A stretch of 64,000 bases of DNA from Petunia secreta (GCA_029990175.1 JARKIP010000065.1:1616501-1680500); one strand, 5' to 3'; positions 11,541-21,078 are shown, numbered from the stretch's first letter. Notes: generated by a model from the sequence alone, not told the origin. Translations and numbers: made by a program.

Positions 11541-11702
11541 AGACTGCTCCACAGGAGATGACAGTGTCAACATCTTTGGTGACATTAATTATTCTTCGTC
11601 ATGAAGGACCCCTCGGATTGTTTAAAGGAGCAATCCCTCGATTTTTTGGATAGCTCCTATGATCTAGAAAGGAAAGCCTTGGGCAAAGAGAAAAGTCCCT
11701 AG
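11541..11702 (+). pseudogene. Carrier pseudogene, 3' end
   Basis: Directly after the second GATAA copy the interrupted codons continue as KTAPQEMTVSTSLVT, then ILRHEGPLGLFKGAIPRFF. One T is missing in the run at 11642-11647, shifting the frame. In the next frame WIAP is followed directly by YDLERKALGKEKSP and a TAG at 11700-11702. The text LGAMNFAG that functional relatives have between those two pieces is missing, so a short deletion is inferred. Confidence 0.85.
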
Positions 11703-12627
11703 CTGTTTGCTTAGAAAAGTGGCTAGCAAAACAAATATCTGAATGAATATACCTCAACTCAGGATTTTGTTTAGAGATTATGACATGTAAATGCTGCTGG
11801 GAAATTTTTAACCTTTTCATAGTCACAGCAGTCATCGCATTTAAATTTTGAAGCTTGCTGAAATCCCTGCATTTTCTTGTGAGGCAAAACCTTTTATATT
11901 TTGTCTCTGAGCAGCTGTAAATCACGTTAGCCATATGGTCCTATTTTGCTTTTGTAAAATCATTTTGTATATCTCCTGTGCAGTTTCTAACCTTGATGCT
12001 TTTAGATTTAATTTCTATATTAGGTATCAAAAGTGCTGAACAAAGGCACAGTACTGAAAAAAGCTTTTTGAAATTACATATATTAAACTATTGTTCAACA
12101 AAATAACTTAATAGCCCAAAGTCACCTTATTTTACTTCTTTCTATCTCTCATGTGAACATTTCAGTACTTAGGCATGGACCGTATTATCGTGCGAATCAA
12201 TGTATCTTGTCGGGGAGTCACTGCAAGGGGTTGGCTCTATTTGGTAAGGCCTCATTTGACTCAAAACAAGGCAACACGATTGGATTTTTGACATGTAATT
12301 TTTGGCCAATATTTAACGTTAAACTACTTTTTGTTAACTTTGAATTTTAAAGTGTACACAAGAAGAGTTGGTGCAACCTTTGCTAATATGTTACGGAGGA
12401 TATTAGGCAAGCATAAGAAAAATGAAGTATTGAAAAAGTAGGACGTACTTAACATATCGAAGGGACTACCAGTTAGGAAAAGGAAAAAAAGGTGATATTT
12501 TGTTATCTTTTTAAGATGATACGATCTTCAATGTAGGGAATTGTCTTAACTGGTGGTCGGAAAGAAACGGGCAAAGAGTAGAAATTGGGTTGTTAAACTG
12601 TAGGTATAAGGTACGAGGAGCAAGAGC
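11703..12627. other. No gene recognised
   Basis: Probably the former 3' flank of the carrier gene. A small ORF at 12153-12350 has no recognised motif. No repeat structure was found. Confidence 0.45.
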
Positions 12628-12859
12628 TATATAGAAACGACCCAAATTTCCAGCTAGGCGTGCGGGCACCCGACATCCTTCTAGACTCGTCGGACGAACT
12701 CTTTTGAATTGGATCGACAAAAATAATCATAAAATTAATTTATAGATAAGAAATACTTCCTCCATCTCACTTTGTTTGTCATAGTTTATCTGGGAACACA
12801 ATTTAATGAAGAAATGAAGACTTTTGAAACTTATGGTCTAAAATAAGACATAGATATTT

Positions 12860-13602
12860 TGATAAGACTCAAATGAGGCGGAAGCAATAATCTAAGGTGC
12901 GGAAGCAATAATCATAAGAAACAAGAAATAGGGAAGGGGAAGAACAGAAAGTAGAAGAAAAGAACGAATCAAACTAAACAATTAGATTGATTCAAAAGGG
13001 AGGAGAGACTTGAACCATTAAACGGGAGTCACACTAGCGGTGATCCACTATGGATTCAACGTAAGAGATACATGAAGTCAACGCTTCAACAAGAATGGCC
13101 AAGCCTATTCTATCTTCTCAATTCTATCTTCAAAACTAGCTTCCAAATAAAATGACTAAGTGTGGTATTTATAAATGTTCAACAGTCCTAATGAAATGAC
13201 ATAAAAGCCCCTACAAGTTTAATACACATAATAGGCCACGCAGGGCTAAAATAGTCTTAACACATTTAATAATCCCGCAACTCAGCATATCGGGCGGGGC
13301 GCCCAAGCTTAGGCGGAGCGCCTCACAAAATGTGCAGTGGGGAGGCCTAGGCGGGGCGCCTGGATAGTGGGCGGAGCGCCCCACTTTGCAGTGTTTTGGG
13401 CGGAGCGCCCCAAGGCTGGGAGGGGCGCCTGACAGCTAGCTTTCCAGGGCGGAGCGCCTGGTTGCTCTGGGCGGGGCGCCTCAGCCTGGATCTTCCCAGA
13501 ACGGCTTCAATCCACCTCCAACACTCTTGACCTCTAGTCCTTAGCATCCTCCAATCACGGCTCTTGATGGTAAGTACTCTAAGCTCGATTTGAGGCTTAT
13601 CA
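12860..13602 (-). repeat. 3' LTR of the non-autonomous element, with GC-rich palindromes
   Basis: Ends (minus strand) in TCTTATCA. Positions 13273-13485 hold about eight copies of a GC-rich near-palindrome, GGCGGRGCGCC, in otherwise AT-rich DNA. On the minus strand they lie upstream of the TATA-like ATTTATAAATA at 13167-13177, so they belong to the U3 promoter region. Confidence 0.88.
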
Positions 13603-14948
13603 TCCTCCCCTTCTTGAAAGGACTTCGTCCTCGAAATCAAACCATCAAGACCTACAATCAAAGACAAGAACAAGCCAAATATCCTACTACAAGAGTAGGT
13701 TAGTGCAAGTAGTCTGGAAAACACACTCTTATGGTATAACCAAGTATCAATACCAATAATAAAGCGCATGTTTCCAAAGAAAACAACAAGTACTTGGCTT
13801 CCCCAATGGATGCACTCAATACATGATTCATCAAAGAGATCAATAGGGTAGAGAATATGCAAGATCAAGCCATCAAAATTCCTATGATCCCCAAGCTTAT
13901 TGTCAACACACCAAGCCTTCAATGCATTACTATCACAATGTGACTCATTGGCTTTGGCATGCCCAACACCCAAGGTGTAATGAACATGTGGGGTGGAGTA
14001 AACAAAATAGTTCAATTGGCAACTAATATCAAATACTGCACTCCCCTTCTTGGAAGCACTCTCACACGCACCAAGAGTGGCTTCCTCACCTCCAAATCCA
14101 TCTCTAAGACAATCTCCCTCACTAGGCAAACTCCAAAGGAAGGTCTCCAAAATTGGCCCTTCATCATAACAACTAATACCAAGACCATTCATCCCACTTG
14201 GAGTTCCAAACAATGGGTCATCCTTAGAGTCTATCTTTACATACCATGGAGGTTCTATTTTACTATCAATCCTAGTCCGATACAATTCCCTATCACAAAT
14301 GATATTATCTTCACATAATGGAAATGTAAAAGCATGCACCTCAAATTCATGGTCACATACAAGCATGGTATCAAGACTAGGTTCTATACCCACACCCGAG
14401 GAGTCATCGAAAACAAATCGACCCATCTCACACTCTAGAGACTCCTCAAGGTCACAACCATCCTCACTACGACACACAGGCCCACCATTATCAAGCAATT
14501 CATCAAGAGAAAGGATGGGATATTCATGCAACTCATCTTCCCTTTTATCAAATATAGGTGGTGTGTCATAACAAGGGTCACAAATGAGGTCAACTACACA
14601 ATCTTCACTAGAGAGAGGTTCAATGAAAATCGAGCTCACATCATGATGTAGCTTATCATTCCTCTCAACTAGTGGTTCACATGCACACACAAGTTGACCA
14701 TTTGACTCTTCACTAGTTGCAAACACATTGTAATCATACAAATCATCAACTAGTGTTGAGTTAGCACAAACACTACCATGAGACAAGGAAGTAACATGTT
14801 CAAGGGAAGAACTATCACATACCTTTGAGTGGCCATCTTGCTCACTCAATGTATTTGAAGTGTGATGAATTATCTCTTCACCTTGAAGCTCACATTGAAG
14901 ATTTTCTTCACCTTGTCCATCAATCTTGGAACATGATTGAGGCTCCAT
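13347..14948 (-). CDS. ORF2 of the non-autonomous retrotransposon, unknown function
   Basis: 533 codons from the ATG at 14948, starting 20 bases after ORF1 in another frame. Residues 1-300 are acidic and cysteine-rich with many short repeats of a Cys-Asp/Glu type. Residues about 310-400 form a denser, conserved-looking block (YFVYSTPHVHYTLGVGHAKA, then NALKAWCVDNKLGDH). Residues 408-440 are strongly hydrophobic and could span a membrane. At 438-450 the text is ISRTKSFQEGEDD, like the end of gypsy pol, encoded over the polypurine tract. Residues 449-533 are encoded inside the LTR and look like read-through (arginine/proline rich). Position after gag/protease and the hydrophobic segment recall env-like ORFs, but no env family is recognised. 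The open frame could be selected or simply young. Confidence 0.7.
   Translation of the reverse strand: MEPQSCSKIDGQGEENLQCELQGEEIIHHTSNTLSEQDGHSKVCDSSSLEHVTSLSHGSVCANSTLVDDLYDYNVFATSEESNGQLVCACEPLVERNDKLHHDVSSIFIEPLSSEDCVVDLICDPCYDTPPIFDKREDELHEYPILSLDELLDNGGPVCRSEDGCDLEESLECEMGRFVFDDSSGVGIEPSLDTMLVCDHEFEVHAFTFPLCEDNIICDRELYRTRIDSKIEPPWYVKIDSKDDPLFGTPSGMNGLGISCYDEGPILETFLWSLPSEGDCLRDGFGGEEATLGACESASKKGSAVFDISCQLNYFVYSTPHVHYTLGVGHAKANESHCDSNALKAWCVDNKLGDHRNFDGLILHILYPIDLFDESCIECIHWGSQVLVVFFGNMRFIIGIDTWLYHKSVFSRLLALTYSCSRIFGLFLSLIVGLDGLISRTKSFQEGEDDKPQIELRVLTIKSRDWRMLRTRGQECWRWIEAVLGRSRLRRPAQSNQALRPGKLAVRRPSQPWGAPPKTLQSGALRPLSRRPA
13603..13617 (-). other. Polypurine tract of the non-autonomous element
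   Basis: On the minus strand CAAGAAGGGGAGGAT-type sequence abuts the 3' LTR, essentially identical to the tract of the gypsy element at 10757-10768. Confidence 0.85.
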
Positions 14949-14968
14949 CGATTGGCCTCCAAGAGTAC

Positions 14969-16609
14969 CTACACAAGAGTTAACACAAGTAGAAGAAGAA
15001 GATAAAGGGTTAAGGTTAGAATAAGGGGTGTCCTCACTCTCTTTTCCCTCATTTTCTTTTCAAGGTCGGGTGTAGATTCGGGTGGTGACATCCCACTCAC
15101 ATCACTCAACACATCCTCTCCTTTTTCCACTCGAGGAATGTCACCGGTCACTCCCTTACTCCTCTCAATCTTTTGTCTCTCAAATTTGGGTGAGTTGGGA
15201 CGAGGCCCAAGAATACCCATAGCCGGAGTAGGTGGACTTTTAAGATCAACCCGGAATCTAGGACTTGGAGACTCATCACTTGAGACCTCCTCCTTCTTTG
15301 TTGGTGAACCACTTGGCTTTGAAGCTTGTGGTTTCGGGTTCACCATGTTGACATTCGTCAACCCTTTTCTCGCACTAGTCCCACCATTGCTTGTGATTGT
15401 AGGACTTCTTGATTGCTCAATTTCAATCATGGTTTGAAGTTCTTGCTCCCTCCTCCTTTGCACAACCCAAGCATGTAATCGAGGGGACATCTTGCCCCTC
15501 TTGCCGTATGGTGCAAACTCATACATCCCTTGACCCGTGGCTACTAGATACATATCCCGCTTAGCATCATAGTGAACCTCCTTGTTGTGCAACCATGGGT
15601 CACCTAGCCAAACACCCACATTCGGTACGGGATACACATCACACCAAACATACTCATTATAACCCTTATGAGATATGAGTACCCGTGCCTCCTTGAAAAC
15701 CCGAACTCCTTTGTACTCATAGGGGTACTTTAGATCATGGCATGGTATGTTTAACATTTGAATTACTCTTGGGTTAATATAATTGGCATCGGTTCCACTA
15801 ATTTGGAGTAAGTGGCCACCAACCCTATTTACCCCAATAACAAACCTACTTTCACCCAAGTCTCGTATAGGCACATCCAAAGAAGAGCTTGAATGTCCAA
15901 GACTTGCATCACCATCAACTCGTGTTGTCCTTATCCCTCCACTAGTGGCAACACCACTAGAATAACCTCCACTTCCCGTCACTCTTCCAACATTAGAAGT
16001 GTTGTTGAAAGTCGGGGAAGGAATACCACGATGGAACCCATAATTGCCTCTCGCCTTGGGTCCATAGCCCATAACACCACTCCTACCACCACTACTAGAG
16101 CAATGCACCCCCGTAACGGTAAGAGCAATACCATTTCTCCTTCCACCCTTCACATGGGAACTAGAAGATGCAAACCTCCCATTTCCCATGGAACAACCAC
16201 CACCTCCTCCCATACTAATGGAAGGACCTCTACTACTCCCTTGCACACCACAAGCAACATCAAGAGAAGATGTAAATGCACAATTCGCATACTCAACCTC
16301 ATCATCAATTCTCTCTACGTCACTATCATCATGTTCAAATTCATCACAAGAAGAGTAAGTAGGATAATCATACCTTGAAGCGTCACCATCTTCAAATTCT
16401 TGACTTGGAGCATAGGATTCCTCACATTCGTCTTCGCAAGCCCCATAGTCTTCTTCATCTTCATAATCAACATAGTGACCCGCTTCTTCATCATATGGGC
16501 CTTGGTTCCCCGAATCGTCATAGCAATACCCATCATCATCACCATAGGAACCATAGTCTCCATCATCTCCGTATGAATCATATCCTCCACAATCGTCATC
16601 CGATGCCAT
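14969..16609 (-). CDS. ORF1 of the non-autonomous retrotransposon, with inactive retropepsin-like domain
   Basis: 546 codons from the ATG at 16609. Residues 1-110 are extremely acidic (Asp/Glu/Tyr/Gly repeats); 110-240 are Gly/Ser rich and basic. Residues about 265-356 align by eye with gypsy aspartic proteases: HLLQISGTDANYINPRVI where active enzymes have DSG at the ISG position, then CDVYPVPNVGVWLGDPWL matching CDVIPM...LLLGRPW. The catalytic Asp is Ile (residue 270), so proteolysis is not expected. The C-terminus is basic and Ser/Pro rich with a short hydrophobic tail (527-546). No capsid or zinc knuckle was found. It may bind nucleic acid or partner proteins; that is inference. Confidence 0.75.
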   Translation of the reverse strand: MASDDDCGGYDSYGDDGDYGSYGDDDGYCYDDSGNQGPYDEEAGHYVDYEDEEDYGACEDECEESYAPSQEFEDGDASRYDYPTYSSCDEFEHDDSDVERIDDEVEYANCAFTSSLDVACGVQGSSRGPSISMGGGGGCSMGNGRFASSSSHVKGGRRNGIALTVTGVHCSSSGGRSGVMGYGPKARGNYGFHRGIPSPTFNNTSNVGRVTGSGGYSSGVATSGGIRTTRVDGDASLGHSSSSLDVPIRDLGESRFVIGVNRVGGHLLQISGTDANYINPRVIQMLNIPCHDLKYPYEYKGVRVFKEARVLISHKGYNEYVWCDVYPVPNVGVWLGDPWLHNKEVHYDAKRDMYLVATGQGMYEFAPYGKRGKMSPRLHAWVVQRRREQELQTMIEIEQSRSPTITSNGGTSARKGLTNVNMVNPKPQASKPSGSPTKKEEVSSDESPSPRFRVDLKSPPTPAMGILGPRPNSPKFERQKIERSKGVTGDIPRVEKGEDVLSDVSGMSPPESTPDLEKKMREKRVRTPLILTLTLYLLLLLVLTLV

Positions 16610-17802
16610 AGTTGTAACAAAAGAGTAAAGGACCTCACAAATTCACTCCCTCACGTGTATCACTCATAAGATGTCACTCAATTTTCTTTCCACTCGTGTA
16701 TACACTCAAGGTCGTTGGCTTTTGTGACCACACTTTATTGTTCTCACCACTCAAGCCTTTTTCCACTCAAGATCTTCTTGTCTCTTAGTAATCACAATGG
16801 CAAGATCAATCAACTAAAGCACCCAAGTAATGGTTCGGAATGGAGTTTTAAGGGACTCGATGTACGGAAGCTAATTTAATGAGCACTTGAAGCAAGCAAA
16901 TTCTACGACTTTAAGTAAAGACTCCAAGACGCACAACACCCTAAGGATCAAAGATTAGTGTCAATAAAGTAGGACTAATACCTTAGAAACACTAACCAAG
17001 AGGTTCGGAAACGAAACAAACACAAAAAACCATGAAACGGAGCAAAACCAAGCAACCAGCTCACTGGGCGGCCCGCCTGGGGTGGGTGGGCGGTCCGCCT
17101 ACCTTGGTAGGCAGTGAGGGAGGGTAGGCGGGGCGCCTAGGGGGTGGGCGGTCTGCCTGGGGGGTGGGTTCAGCTTTTTCCAACTCCGATTTTCTTCAAT
17201 TCCAAGCCGATTTTGGGTCCGATTTCAACATTTTTTCCACAAATTCAAGGTACCCAAAGTTAAATATTGATATAACCTTCAAACCCCAATAAATTTCACA
17301 CCCAAACAACCAACAAACAAGGCACAATCATGATTCAAAGTTTCAAGTTGGGGTTTTTCAACAAGGGTTTCCAAGGTTCAAGGTGGGTTTCGATTCTTCA
17401 AAATTGATGTTACCGAACTCCAAATCACACGATTCTTTTTGAAATTTGTTCGTTTTGCAATGAAGAACAAACATCGGTAATCAATTCCACAACCCCATAA
17501 TCAAACAACCCAAGAATCAACCAAATTCATCAAGAACAAAGGGTTTTAGGTGGGTTTAACAATTTGGGGTTTTAAATTTTCAAATCAATCCAATCCAAAC
17601 AATTTTGGTACCCAAATATCGGGTTTTCAACAAGGATCAAGAATCTATAACACCCATAACATGAATCGATCACACCACAAAATTACACCAATTTTTGTAT
17701 TTTTTCACTTTTCTATTTTTTGTGTTTTTTCTTCAACAACAAGAAACTAAAGTAAAGATAAGATGAACAAGGAACGTGGATTCGTAAGAACGAAAAAACG
17801 AG
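16610..17802 (-). other. Leader of the non-autonomous element
   Basis: No ORF recognised on the sense strand. Positions 17065-17160 carry another cluster of GC-rich GGCGGNCCGCC/GGCGGGGCGCC palindromes, related to those in the LTRs. Confidence 0.6.
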
Positions 17803-17818
17803 CCTTGCTCTGATACCA
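17803..17818 (-). other. Primer binding site, non-autonomous element
   Basis: The minus strand reads TGGTATCAGAGCAAGG two bases after the 5' LTR: initiator-Met tRNA type, longer than in the gypsy element. Confidence 0.9.
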
Positions 17819-17820
17819 AC

Positions 17821-18563
17821 TGATAAGACTCAAATGAGGCGGAAGCAATAATCTAAGGTGCGGAAGCAATAATCATAAGAAACAAGAAATAGGGAAGGGG
17901 AAGAACAAAAAGTAGAAGAAAAGAACGAATCAAACTAAACAATTAGATTGATTCAAAAGGGAGGAGAGACTTGAACCATTAAACGGGAGTCACACTAGCG
18001 GTGATCCACCATGGATTCAACGTAAGAGATACATGAAGTCAACGATTCAACAAGAATGGCCAAGCCTATTTTATCTTCTCAATTCTATCTTCAAAACTAG
18101 CTTCCAAATAAAGTGACTAAGTGTGGTATTTATAGATGTTCCACACTCCTAATGAAATAACGTAAAAGCCCCTACAAGTTTAATACACATAATAGGCTAC
18201 GCAGGGCTAAAATAGTCTTAACACACTTAATAATCCCGCAACTCAGCATATCGGGCGGAGCGCCCAAGCTTAGGCGGAGCGCCTCACAAAATGTGCAGTG
18301 GGGAGGCCTAGGCGGGGCGCCTGGATAGTGGGCGGAGCGCCCCACTTTGCAGTATTTTGGGCGGAGCGCCCCAAGGCTGGGAGGGGCGCCTGACAGCTAG
18401 CTTTCCATGGCGGAGCGCCTGGTTGGTCTGGGCGGGGCGCCTCAGCCTGGATCTTCCCGGAACGGCTTCAATCCACCTCCAACACTCTTGACCTGTAGTC
18501 CTTAGCATCCTCCAATCCCGGCTCTTGATGGTAAGTACTCTAAGCTCGATTTGAGGCTTATCA
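17821..18563 (-). repeat. 5' LTR of the non-autonomous element
   Basis: 743 bp. A canonical TATA box (TCTATAAATA on the minus strand) is at 18127-18136, downstream of the GC-rich palindrome cluster at 18253-18445. Confidence 0.88.
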
Positions 18564-19344
18564 TATTTGTGGCTGCAAATGAGTCAAAAAGTAAGTTTGG
18601 AGTTGAATTGTTTCCAATTATAGAAGTATGACAATTTTTTTGGGACAGACTAATAAGTAAAGTATAACAAACAAAATGGGACATAGGGAGTAAGACTTAA
18701 ATAGACACGAACATAACTATACATAAGTTGTAGAAGAAGTTACAACTGACTAACTATACATACACTGTACATCAGCCCCACACACGCGATCGCGCAGGGC
18801 TGTCCGGAAGGTGCATAATTCTGCACCAAGCACCTGCTGGTACTGCGATTCGGGTACGAATGTGACCATACTAGGCTCAAAATGACCTCAAATTTTGTAC
18901 ACAAGTTATATAACACTTGTGTGACATGCTCGCAAAGATGGATCTCAAAACAGATCATTGTAACTCAAGTTGTGGGTCCCACGGGAAGGGCTTGACTTTC
19001 AGATCTTTAGTGAAAACTATTTGAATGACCTCGGATTTCACTTCCGAAAGTTTTCACAGGTTACAAATGACCATACAAACCTAATGCAACATTCGAATTT
19101 CGAATCGGATGTCGTTTACTCAAATCAAGCTCGGAATCCTCTTTAAGGCTTTACCGACAACCGAAATGGAAACCTTATCAAAAAACTTATCAAACGAAGT
19201 CCAAATCTGCTCATATTTTGCAGACAGGTCCTAATGGACCTTACAGAGCTTTAAAACTTTCAGTACACCAATCAGAGTCTTAACTCTCGAAATAACTGAC
19301 CGAGGTCGTTTCATATATGGCGTAGAAATCTTATGATTGCACCA

Positions 19345-19425
19345 GGGCCTTGATCTGGTAAGGTGTGGCATGCATGTTACTGCCTTCGGATTTGAATCCT
19401 GCCACAGTTAAAAGGTTTGTGTTTT
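19345..19425 (+). other. Weak SINE-like Pol III promoter candidate
   Basis: TGGTAAGGTG near 19357 and GGATTTGAATCC at 19388-19399 resemble tRNA-type box A and box B, about 30 bases apart. Ends, tail and target duplication were not identified. Confidence 0.25.
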
Positions 19426-20168
19426 AACTTGAAAAGATAAATGGATAATCATATTATTCACCAAATTTTAAACCGTGAATCACTAGTCCTCGAGAATTTC
19501 TCGTTAAACTTACTTTCAAATTTGTATAATGTGCAATATAAAGTTGTGAAAGGCCTCAATTTTTATAAAATTTTCACCAAATAAACAGTGGCATCACATT
19601 ATGTGAATCCCACAATCACCCCTAAAACATTTTAAGTATATGTGCCCCTAATCCCAATTTAACCGCTTTCTATTTAACTACCCTTCTTGGTGACAAATTT
19701 TCATCTTGTTATTTCAAAATAACACATGGATCACACGGGCGCTGGTGTAAAATTCCACAAAAGATATCTCCACTTTTCTTTCCTTCTTATCCTCTTTGAT
19801 CACGAGTTCACTCCTTTCTCTCTCTCTTTAGAAAAAAAAACTCAAAAAAAAAAAAAAAAATTTTAAAAGAAAGAACAATATACAAATAAGCAAATTTTAA
19901 ATATTCACTATATCACCCATGGAATGTGAAGATTCTTTTTCAATTGTTATTGTTGTGTTTGAATGCTATTATTGGTACAAGACAAAGCACAAAACAAGGA
20001 CCCTAAATAGAATTTTAGAGATGGTTGCAGGAGGGGAAGTGGGGAACTAATAGTCATATAGATTTCAAAACAAATATCAGAGAAACGTACTATACAAGTC
20101 AACATATGAAAGACTGCAGTAGCTAAGACTTTCACTGACCCTTGGCAAATGTAGCAGATATTATTAAT

Positions 20169-21068
20169 AGATAATGGTCAAAAACTCCCCTAAACTATCA
20201 TTTTTTTTGTTAGATTTATACTTAAACTAGTAGTTGGTTACGTTACCTCTCTGAACTATCAATTTTCATATTCAAAACCCCCTGCAGTGTCAAGTGGCAT
20301 GGAGAGTGACTTCACTCTCTTTGTTCTATGTGGGGAAATAAAGTTGACCAAATAAAAACATCCATGTGGCATTTCTCTTCAATTTTTAAAATTTATGTAT
20401 TCTTTTACTTATTTATTATTATTTTTGTCCTTTTCCTTTCTTTTTTCTAATAAATTATTTTCTTCATAACTCTAATTATTTTCTTTCCAATAATAATAAA
20501 CAAATTGAGACCCATTAATCTTAGAATAATAAGAGTACTAAAAATCATTTAATCAAAATGTGATAAATTCAGTTGCAATTTACAACCAAATTTTATCAAT
20601 AATAGTCATTTTAATTGAAAAACATAACCCTTAACATACACTATATTATTTTAATATTTTAGTACGCAACGTTCTCAATCGGATTTATTATGGTTGAGTA
20701 AATTCAATTCTATATAATAATTACGTTTACTATTGTTGGTTAATATTTATTATTTAGGAATATATGCTTTCAACTAAGGTAAAGATTTTTTTTTTCGACG
20801 GAAAATTAAAAGAAAAAATTAATAAATTTTTAAAAAAGAAAAACACTAAATAAGAAATAAGAAAAACGACTTTAGATAATTAGTTGTTAAAATGCTACAT
20901 GGACGCTCTACAAAGAGAGTGATGTCACTCTCCATGCCACCTGGCACTACAGGGGGTATTGAATACGAAAATTGATAGTTCAGGGGAATAAAGTAACCAA
21001 TCCATAGTTTAAGTATGAAACTAATAAAAAAGTGATAGTTTAGGGGGAAGGGGTATGACCATTATCTC
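20169..21068. mobile_element. 0.9 kb long-TIR MITE, Mutator-like
   Basis: The two ends are long inverted repeats: AGATAATGGTCAAAAACTCC on the left against GAGATAATGGTCATACCCC on the opposite strand at the right. The repeat extends inward through GTTAC, GGAGAGTGA and ATGTGGCAT-type text for roughly 200 bases per arm. Exact 10-bp duplications TATTATTAAT flank it (20159-20168 and 21069-21078). The middle is AT-rich and non-coding. A 9-11 bp duplication with long TIRs is typical of Mutator-like elements; it would need an external transposase. Confidence 0.8.
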
Positions 21069-21078
21069 TATTATTAAT

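Larger units (their letters stand above)
125..11702 (+). pseudogene. SAMTL: Dead mitochondrial carrier gene, S-adenosylmethionine-transporter-like, split by transposons
   Basis: Six blocks in order on the plus strand read as successive parts of one mitochondrial carrier family protein, closest by recognition to the plant SAM-transporter-like carriers (Arabidopsis At2g35800 type), which move small metabolites across an organelle inner membrane. Recognisable pieces are LPEFGARG with YRGPIPAIL, ASKL, LKQRLQAGLFDNVG, AVGALSGG, TPFDVIKT and EGPLGLFKGAIPRFF. Exon borders carry plausible AG and GT sites at 449-452, 526-527, 2043-2044, 2272-2273 and 3731-3733. The gene is broken by in-frame stops in the first, second and fourth exons, by frameshifts, by short deletions, by a MITE at 3806-3981 and by a 7.5 kb gypsy element at 4022-11535. 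A solo LTR sits in one intron. The homology ends at a TAG at 11700-11702. The N-terminal part of the protein is not in the window. Family is confident; the exact orthologue is inferred. Confidence 0.82.
12860..18563 (-). mobile_element. Non-autonomous LTR retrotransposon with two large ORFs, no RT or integrase
   Basis: LTRs of 743 bp each at 12860-13602 and 17821-18563, exact duplication TATTT (12855-12859 and 18564-18568), primer site on the minus strand at 17803-17818 and polypurine tract at 13603-13617. I counted about 19 differences between the LTRs, so it is much younger than the gypsy element at 4022. The internal 4.2 kb encodes two open ORFs (546 and 533 codons) and nothing resembling capsid, RT, RNase H or integrase, so it must move with enzymes from another element. 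The shared RTKSxQEGEDD text over the polypurine tract links its 3' end to Ty3/gypsy elements such as the one at 4022-11535. Confidence 0.9.
12756..18690. mobile_element. Stowaway-type MITE, itself split
   Basis: The left part starts CTTCCTCCATCTCACTTTGT after TA (12754-12755). The right part ends ACAAAATGGGACATAGGGAG before TA (18691-18692). The two ends are inverted repeats of each other and the TA duplication is the Tc1/mariner (Stowaway) hallmark. Removing the LTR element at 12860-18563 leaves a MITE of about 225 bp. Confidence 0.8.
12633..19313 (-). mobile_element. Minus-strand solo LTR split by nested insertions
   Basis: Two separate pieces form one LTR. The 5' part (minus strand) begins at 19313 with TGAAACGACCTCGGTCAG and runs to 18693. 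The 3' part, 12754 down to 12633, carries GTCGGGTGCCCGCACG and ends GGGTCGTTTCT. Both match the ends of the solo LTRs at 27117-29800 and 31518-34176. The outer 5-mers are TATAT on both sides (12628-12632 and 19314-19318), an exact target duplication. Without the insertion the LTR is about 0.74 kb, much shorter than its two relatives because their tandem-repeat blocks are absent. Confidence 0.75.

Noticed and set aside
12153..12350. 65-codon ORF near the carrier pseudogene end
   Set aside because: No recognised family, no splice context, and no match to the carrier protein.
13959..14571. Plus-strand ORFs of 119 and 90 codons opposite ORF2
   Set aside because: Antisense shadows of the minus-strand ORF2 of the non-autonomous element.
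15138..16611. Plus-strand ORFs up to 161 codons opposite ORF1
   Set aside because: Antisense shadows; Ser/Thr-rich or His-rich composition follows from the Asp/Gly-rich sense codons.
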